Shown in pieces: positions 57,848 to 64,000 of a stretch of 64,000 nucleotides of DNA. The notes beneath the pieces are model-generated. The model made no database searches and had not been told where the DNA came from. It saw only the letters and a program-made list of their open reading frames with translations. Both the position numbers and the translations under genes were made by a program. Source of the stretch: Rhyacichthys aspro (taxonomy: Eukaryota; Chordata; Actinopteri; Gobiiformes; Rhyacichthyidae); assembly GCA_036850595.1 (NCBI GenBank), contig CM072151.1, positions 21,863,307 through 21,927,306 on the forward strand, written 5' to 3'. How positions within the stretch are numbered: position 1 is the first letter of the stretch; each line of letters begins with the position of its first letter.

Positions 57848-58112
57848 GTCAATACATTTTCAATGCAAGTAGCCAAAAATCGCAATTTCTGCATAAACAT
57901 GATGTTTTTGGCAAATATCAACTGACTACATGTGTTTGCTGTCAGTGAGTGGGTAGAGAACATTAGAGAGTGACTTTATATTTAGCTGCTCTATAGATAT
58001 GAGCATTTAAACTACACCAACTAAAGGAATGTTCTGCTGGACAGATCTATACATGGATGGAACTGTGCTTCCTCATGAAAGACTGTCAAACTGAGATTTC
58101 CCTGTTGAGATG
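57848..58112 (+). repeat. Unnamed dispersed repeat, copy D (most complete, about 265 bp)
   Basis: This copy links the two halves of the family. Its 5' blocks ('caatacattttc', 'ctgcataaaca', 'ctgactac', 'gtgagtgggtagagaacatt') match copy E. Its middle ('gagcatttaaactaca', 'actaaaggaatgttctgctg') matches copies C and B. Its 3' core ('aactgtgcttcctcatgaaa', 'gactgtcaaactgagat') matches copies A, B and C. I see no protein, pol III boxes or clear inverted ends, so the class is open. Confidence 0.7.
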
Positions 58113-58119
58113 AGCATAC

Positions 58120-59235
58120 ACTTTGCTATAGCAGCTAAAATTGGGAATATTGCTGCTTTTGCAATGGGAGCATTAGTTATCTTTTTAATGAAGTCACTTG
58201 TAAAAGGGCTTCAAATATATAGCGGTTGTGGTCTTTGTTTCAGAACCTTAGGTATCAAATTCTGTCATGGTTTTCATTTCGAAGTATGTAGAAGGCATGA
58301 AGTTGTGGCAGTGATGACATGGGCAATGCTTTGGTGCTTTGTTGTATTATCATGATTATTTCTGGCTATGTGTCATAATTCTTTCATATAATCAGTGCTA
58401 TTCCCATCCCTAAACATTACTCAAAAACGTGACAAATTAGTGTGTGTGCATGTCACTGTGTCCTTCTCAAACCCACCTTTGCAAATCAGTAATGAGAAGA
58501 TCAGTTGGAGGAAGAGAAGACCCTCGGTGAGAGAAGCTAGAAAATGTCAAGTTGTGAGGTGAAGAACTGTGATGGCACTAATGCAGCTTCTATGGCGACA
58601 GGAAGCAGCAGTATGACACCAAATTGGATCGCAGAAGGTGCCGCACAAACCATTTCCTCACCGAGCTACACTTCATCTTTTCCATTCATTTATCATAGTG
58701 CTTTGGCAGGGGTTAGACGCCACTCATTTAATATTCATTGTGGAGGAGACTCAGAGCAGTGAGGAGCCGACACAGCGGCCCGGCACACAACTGAGGAGCT
58801 CCTCTTTAGAGCTCCCTACCCATTGGACATGGCAGTGCACAGGCTTCTACTGCACTGGGAGAAGGGAGAAGTAATGTGCATTCAGTTGAATCTTATTGTT
58901 GGCTATGGGATTTAAATATGAAGAAAATGCCTACTTTATAGGGCTGTACAGTATTTCTGATTAGCGACTGGTCCTTGACCTCATCAGTTTTCTGCATCAT
59001 GTTTTTATATCACTGGAATAATGATGAGTAAAACCAAGGACTTCTTTTGTTAACAGCCTCCATTCATTAACATGATGCTAAGCTAAAAGGGCTGGAAATC
59101 TATAGCTGTCTGTGTATTTTATATACAGAAACTCAGTCTGGCGAAGTGTCATAAACCAATGAATCCCTTCGGTGTGTTCCGTACCAGCCAGTCATATTTG
59201 AATGTGATTGGTTGGAGTGTTGCCTTGCATCACAT
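58120..59235. other. Gene-free stretch; GC-richer block at 58.5-58.9 kb
   Basis: About 58540-58870 ('gatcgcagaaggtgccgcac', 'gagccgacacagcggcccgg') is balanced, repeat-free and crossed by two overlapping 72-78 codon frames with no domain; regulatory texture is possible. An 81-codon hydrophobic frame at 58110-58355 is not supported. Confidence 0.45.
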
Positions 59236-59239
59236 GTAG

Positions 59240-59502
59240 GTGTTTAAAACCTCAACCGTGGTGGTCATTGTGTCTCCACTCCTTGCGCTAATGGAGCAAC
59301 AAGTTAATGAAGCTAAGAAACTTGGACTTACTGCAATGCAGCTGGGAGTCAACAGTGATGACAAGCTTTTTAGCGGTCAAGCAGAGCTTTTGTTTGGTAG
59401 CCCGAAGGCATGGTTGCTCAACGAGATATGGAGGGTTTTACTATCTTCTCTGATAGAGCTTATTGGTATTGTCATTAGCGAGGTTCATCTAACTTAAAAA
59501 TT
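59240..59502 (+). pseudogene. Exon-like remnant of a RecQ-family helicase (motif Ia to motif II)
   Basis: The frame opens directly after 'catcacatgtag', an acceptor-like AG, and reads FKTSTVVVIVSPLLALMEQQ (motif Ia of RecQ helicases), AKKLGLTAMQLGVN, LLFGSPKAWLLNEIWR, then GIVISEVHLT. The last should be the DExH box: D is replaced by S. Two codons after HLT begin to diverge, a TAA stop (59495-59497) appears, and a GTAAGT donor-like site follows at 59503-59508. About 85 residues of the roughly 350-residue ATPase core are present. Walker A and the second RecA domain are not found nearby. Multi-copy RecQ/WRN-like paralogues with this wording are known in fish (recalled). It is broken and not expected to make an enzyme. 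Confidence 0.68.
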
Positions 59503-59509
59503 GTAAGTA

Positions 59510-60075
59510 AGTATTTAGTTTCTAATGCAGTGTTAACATAATCTAAACGCACTGCATGTGCGCTACTTCCGCTTGTTTACTTCTTCGTAGATTGTCGCCT
59601 TGCTGATGTCTTGTCCGTTGCCATTCCGATTGGTTGGCCCCGCGTTGCTTTACCCCGACAGGCCCTGCCTTGAGGAAAACGAACTGGCAGCGATCCTTTC
59701 TAGACCATTGTCTGGATCCTTTCATAGGCCCTTGTCACATTGTGTGATTTTGGTCTCTGTCAGCAAACTAATTTGTTGTGACTTGGCGGTCATACACCAC
59801 ACAGAAGGATTGGTTCAAAGATGAACAAATGCCAGTAAAGAGCAAGCGATGATAAAGAATTCTTTTCAATGTGCTTTAATATTATTGGTTATTATTATTA
59901 ATCTACGTACAGTGCATTTATTATAAAGCAATATTCTTTATGGTTATGGGTATCTAATTTTCTCCATTCCATCTTGGGTTCAGTTTAAGGATTTAATGAT
60001 GAAATACGGAGTGGTATTTCAGAATGTCATGGTTACCTTGGAAACCTGTTCTTTTGTGGTATGTAGAGGGAAGAG
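59510..60075. other. Gene-free stretch, CG-richer near the helicase remnant
   Basis: 59560-59720 ('cgctacttccgcttgtttac', 'gattggttggccccgcgttg') is unusually CG-rich for this neighbourhood and resembles neither a CNE nor any known exon. It may belong to the same mobile unit as the helicase remnant. Nothing was recognised after 59830. Confidence 0.4.
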
Positions 60076-60079
60076 GGTG

Positions 60080-60480
60080 AAGAAGAATACGACTTTAACT
60101 TTTCCTTTTGAAAGGCGTGTACTCCTGTTATCAAAGAGACTGCCGTAGCGGGCATTGTGATTAGATCTGTGAGCGGCTTTATTATCCTGGCCCAGAGGCA
60201 ACACACTGATGTATGAAGGTGTGAGTCAGTGACAGGCACAGGGGCCCCACTGAGCCAGAATATTAGCCTGTGGGCTTCTGACGAGCAACCGCCATATTGT
60301 GACCCTGCAGCAGACTGACGGCTGTCTCTCTGTCACATGCTCCATATAGTCCCTACCATGATATCATTAGGTTATCTGTGTCTATGGCAAGACAGTATAA
60401 CTGTCCAGGAGCATGTAGGGAGGGGTTAATCTCCTCTCATAACCCCCTCGTACACTGCACGACAAGGACCCACAACAAGC
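60080..60480. promoter_or_regulatory. Candidate conserved non-coding element
   Basis: A balanced, repeat-free block: 'gactgccgtagcgggcattg', 'gagcggctttattatcctgg', 'gtgtgagtcagtgacaggca', 'cgagcaaccgccatattgtg'. It includes an AP-1/MAF-like 'tgagtcag' and a 'gccatattg' core. Short antiparallel frames only. Inferred. Confidence 0.3.
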
Positions 60481-60484
60481 CTGA

Positions 60485-60835
60485 CTTCAAAATTGTCGTA
60501 CAACCAAAAATTGGGTGAAATTCAGGCCGAAAGTTGCACCAACTATGCCCAGTTTAAGGGAGATTTGAAAATAATTAAATATTATAGACTTTCAAGAACA
60601 AAAAGGTTATTCTTGTCACCTCTATACGTAAAAAATAATGTAATTAATGTTTTTGCAAGATCACTAGGTGAACATGGATATTAGAGTTAGTGTTTTTGGA
60701 GCCATGGTTGTTTGACATGACACGTTTGAACCACAAACCTCTGCTCTACATTTATTTTCTTCACTCCCTAAGCAACTACTGTAGCCGAATACCATCAATT
60801 CTACAAAGGCTCGGAAAAAAATGATTACCACAGGC
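60485..60835. other. Gene-free spacer, nothing recognised
   Basis: AT-rich, with a 63-codon frame and no domain. Confidence 0.5.
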
Positions 60836-60839
60836 TGCT

Positions 60840-61100
60840 GGTTAGCGTTAATTTCAAACTCTGCTTGCAGTATTTTGATATTTAATCTCACTGACGGCTG
60901 CCGGGAGTTTCCCCAGTCGCTGGGCTTCCGGAACATGACAGTGGAACAAGCGGCGCAGCAGAGCGTCAGATGGAGCTGCCTGTTGACACTGTCTGCTGCT
61001 GTGCAAATAAAGCACAATGATGGCTAACAGCAAGGCACTATTTGAGCTCGGCACGGCAAAATAAAAGCTACATAATGACAACACAGATGTAATCTTGCAC
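60840..61100. promoter_or_regulatory. Candidate conserved non-coding element
   Basis: 'cactgacggctgccgggagt', 'tcgctgggcttccggaacat', 'acaagcggcgcagcagagcg' and 'gtgcaaataaagcacaatga' form a CG-rich block crossed by a minus 117-codon and a plus 68-codon frame with no domain. It contrasts with the AT-rich flanks. Inferred. Confidence 0.28.
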
Positions 61101-61104
61101 TGTC

Positions 61105-62740
61105 TGCTGAGAAACAGATCAAATTGTTAATGCCATCATATTTAGTTTTAGTCTTTGTGCATATGTGTGCTGGTATCTGTGAATTGCACAGGTGTTTTCT
61201 TCTTGTATTTTCTGGCAAAGAAGGATATCATTTTGCCCTGTTTCAGCTTTAGCCAATATTTTTTCTTTTCAGTGAAATACATGGAATTCATTTGAGATTT
61301 CCGTTGATTGATGTTTTCAAGATACATGAGTTGCATGCATCAGTTTTAGATGTACAAGGTCATACTTCTGCTATTGCTTTCTGCTCAGCTAATTTGCTTG
61401 AGCAGATGTATGTCTCAGAGCACCGACTGTCAAGCTATGTGCTCCACTGGTGTATTTATTCATCTGCTAATAGCAACTAACTAACTAGCAACAATGCCTA
61501 GCTAGCCAATATTATTCAGAAAGGTTTATGAATGGCTCCATACCCTATATTAGCCTTGAGAAAGGAGCTGAAGCAAGGGTTAATCTTCCATTAAAGGTGA
61601 TGCTATATGTTGAGGGAAAAAAAGAAACAAAATGTAAAGTACTGTCATGTCAATATCAAAGATGGTCACGTAAGCACAGCACCTTTTCTGCTCACTTTTT
61701 GTTGTGTGTTCTGTCTTGTGTCCTGCCTTCCCCCATTTTATCTTATTGCACTATCCCTATTCAGGGATAAAAATAGAATAACTCAGTGTTACAGGAAAGT
61801 GATGATGTATGAAGCCTACTAAACCCATAGATTTACATGTATTGTAAGAAACTGGAAACATTTCTTGGTGCATCTGGGACTGTCCTGTCTGGAAAGATTT
61901 GCACCGAGGCTAAAGTCCAGTGATGCTAAGGGTAAGACTCTATTTGAGGTGTGTAATAGAAAATAAAGCTGTACAATGACAGAGGAGATGTAATCTGTTG
62001 ACAGTGTGGAGGAGCTCACAGAGGAAGGAGGCAGATCGATAAAGAGCAGGGAACGTGTTAATAGAGCAGTTTGGCGACAGGAGGAGGGTTGAGATTGTTT
62101 TGTTTTGTCTTTTTTTTTCCTGTGGAATGCATGATTCGTCAACACTAGATTTTTTTCTTTTACACAAGTCCATTCTACAGCTCGATCGATTGCCAAACAT
62201 GGCTCAGTGTGAGAAAACATAACATTATAAAGTGTTATTCATGATAAAGATATGATCATTCATTTTGTTATGACACTTTTAGTAAGCGGCCACTGACTGA
62301 GTTGTTTGGGTGGTGCAGAAATAATAGCGAGAGACAAAAGTGAGACAAAATTGCTGTCCACTGTGTTCCCAGCTTATTTTGATTGCATAGACCATTTGTA
62401 GAAGTCCAAATACAAAAATGTGTGAAGCCAGCCATATTTTTTGTATACCAACAACCATACATATGCACACATATTTATATTACCTTAGTTAATAGCGTAA
62501 ATGCTAATAAGGCATACAGCCAAACAGAGGAAAATAAAACAAAAAAGGTAAGAGACAGACTGAACTTGTGTGTTGCAGCAAGCTTTAAATTCCTATAGAA
62601 GGGTTATGCATTTGTACCATGATCGAATCTGAGACTGGTGGAGATGGGTCAGTTCTCATTGTATTGTAGAAAGGTGTCCAGATATTGTTATTGAGGACCA
62701 GCTTATTTTTTTAGAGGAAGTGAGGCATTCAAGGGTTGAG
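61105..62740. other. Gene-free stretch, nothing recognised
   Basis: A 133-codon minus frame (61819-62220) overlaps an 86-codon frame on the same strand; neither has a recognisable domain and both are Ser/Leu-rich. No repeats of note. Confidence 0.5.
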
Positions 62741-62744
62741 GAGA

Positions 62745-62985
62745 TTTATGGCGTGTTCACACTTGCCATGTTTGGTGTTGTTAAAATGAACTCTGGTGCA
62801 GTTGCTCTGTTGTACAATGATAAGTGTGAATGATGCCGTATAAACCTCAGCGCAAAATAAGGCCCCGGGCCCTTTTGAGAAGGCAGGTTTCGGTGGGCTT
62901 TCAATTGAACTTGTGAAGTATGAACACCACATGGACCACAGATATCTAGACGGACCAAAAACTGTGATGCAACAATAAAATCATG
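62745..62985. mobile_element. MITE-like interspersed repeat (tentative)
   Basis: The text 'ggcgtgttcacacttgccat', 'aaaatgaactctggtgcagt' and 'tgctctgttgtaca', then toward the end 'gtatgaacaccacatggacc' and 'gacggaccaaaaactgtgat', reads like a diverged copy of a common fish repeat built on GGTCCG/CGAACTCTGGTGC phrases in partial inverted order (recalled). The inverted halves 'tgttcacactt' and 'aagtatgaacacc' are visible. No target duplication was found. Confidence 0.42.
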
Positions 62986-62989
62986 TGAC

Positions 62990-63580
62990 CTGATACCTTA
63001 TGAGAGCAAAAAGAGAAATGCCTGTTGGAATAAACCAAAACAAGAAGAGGCAATAAGTGGATCAGTGAGAGGTGAAATGTTTTAATTGTGTTTGGTGCAG
63101 GTTCATGTCCAGTTTATGGGAAAAAAGCTAATAAAATAAATGCACTGAGCACCATTGTGCCATCATTGTTCTGGTAAAAACAATAAAGTTCATGTTAGTC
63201 CAATCAGACTGAGCCCCTATTCACTGATATGTTTATGTCACTGAGCTGAAAATGTCACTGTGGATGATGGTAAACTGAACTAGATGACAGAACTCAACGT
63301 ACAGAATCAGACCATAGCCATAAGCATACCCTTAGCCAATGATTTATTTATAAATTGAGTGCAAGTGCAATAGTCTGAAAACCATATGTGCATCCGATTG
63401 TCCTTGAGAGTTTCTTCACTTAGTAAATGTATTATTATTATTATTCCATCATTTTTAGGTCTCTTGTCCACTTGTCTGGAAGAATAGTTGTTTATGTTGA
63501 TATTTTTTTTTTTTTTTTTCAATTTGTAGTATTATTTTGTTTGATTTTTTTTTTTGGATTGGGGCATAGATATAGCATAC
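62990..63580. other. Gene-free stretch with (TTA)n and T-runs
   Basis: (ATT)n lies at 63430-63446 and T-runs at 63503-63519 and 63546-63556. Nothing else. Confidence 0.6.
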
Positions 63581-63581
63581 A

Positions 63582-63853
63582 TTGGTAACACTTCAAAATA
63601 ACTTAACAATACGGGGCAGGAGTGAAGCATTAATAAATATGCAATTAACAATGGATGAATTAAGTAATAATTTATAGATGTTGAAATGTCATTTATAGCA
63701 ATAATTAATCATTAGCTTATGAGTTAAGATCAAAACACTGATAACAACTTAATGGATTATTAATGTAGGAGTAATGCTTTGTAAATTACCAATTAAGTAA
63801 TTAACTAATGTTTAGTATGTTTAGTTTAGTGTGTAATTATTGTAAAGTGTTTA
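63582..63853. mobile_element. AT-rich MITE-like element with imperfect inverted ends (tentative)
   Basis: The left end 'ggtaacacttcaaaataa' and the complement of the right end 'aacactttacaataattaca' are imperfect inverted repeats. The interior is made of repeated variants of 'ttaataa', 'ttaattaac' and 'aatgtttag', typical of AT-rich vertebrate MITEs that start GGTAACACTTTA (recalled). No clear target duplication. Confidence 0.42.
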
Positions 63854-64000
63854 AAGTTTGTTGGAGAAAACAAACCCTACTAAGACACTACTGTAGACAC
63901 ACCCATTATTTATTTGCCTGTTTATGGGTGTGTTTACTCTTCTTTTTGTTCCTCTAGTTCAGTTAGGCTTTCTGAATCAAATGATGCAGTCTTACTTTTT

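Overview
This looks like vertebrate nuclear DNA, most probably from a ray-finned (teleost) fish. By eye it is AT-rich and CpG-poor. Its repeats are fish-type: tRNA-derived SINEs, a LINE 3' fragment, hAT- and Tigger-like short transposons, a solo LTR, and decayed 'gtcttg' and 'tttagtcc' minisatellites. The longest open frame in any of six frames is 156 codons, which is about what chance gives in 64 kb. I recognise no intact host gene, rRNA, tRNA gene or CRISPR array, and no convincing chain of exons. The best reading is a gene desert or a very long intron.

Layout. 1-17.7 kb: non-coding DNA with several SINE pieces, two small local duplications and a CNE-like block near 5.75-6.06 kb. 17.7-20.4 kb: a 296-bp solo LTR with a perfect 5-bp target duplication, then SINE pieces. 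20.4-28.6 kb: mostly unique DNA with CNE-like blocks (21.3-22.2 and 23.9-24.2 kb) and a decayed minisatellite. 28.6-36.3 kb: the transposon-rich core, with a 499-bp non-autonomous element carrying a 41-codon frame that resembles the start of a RecQ-like helicase, a Tigger/pogo derivative, copies of an unnamed repeat, and a second shorter copy of the 499-bp element nested inside a hAT element. 36-43.7 kb: mostly unique DNA. 43.8-45.3 kb: a LINE reverse transcriptase 3' end split by a hAT MITE. 45.3-50.5 kb: unique DNA with CNE-like stretches. 50.8-51.6 kb: a minisatellite with an 82-bp higher-order unit, bracketed by a diverged 50-bp direct repeat. 51.6-64 kb: a SINE, two copies of the unnamed repeat, a RecQ-like helicase exon pseudogene at 59.24 kb, CNE-like blocks and two MITE-like repeats.

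How the parts relate. No pathway or operon is present; the legible history is one of insertions. The most interesting link is that two separate loci carry RecQ-like pieces: an N-terminus-like frame inside a transposon with target duplications, and a decayed motif Ia to motif II exon 30 kb away. This hints that a RecQ-type helicase family in this genome travels on, or is captured by, a DNA transposon. The CNE-like blocks, with dense homeodomain cores and an E-box palindrome, would fit distal regulation of a developmental gene outside the window. Conservation cannot be judged from one sequence.
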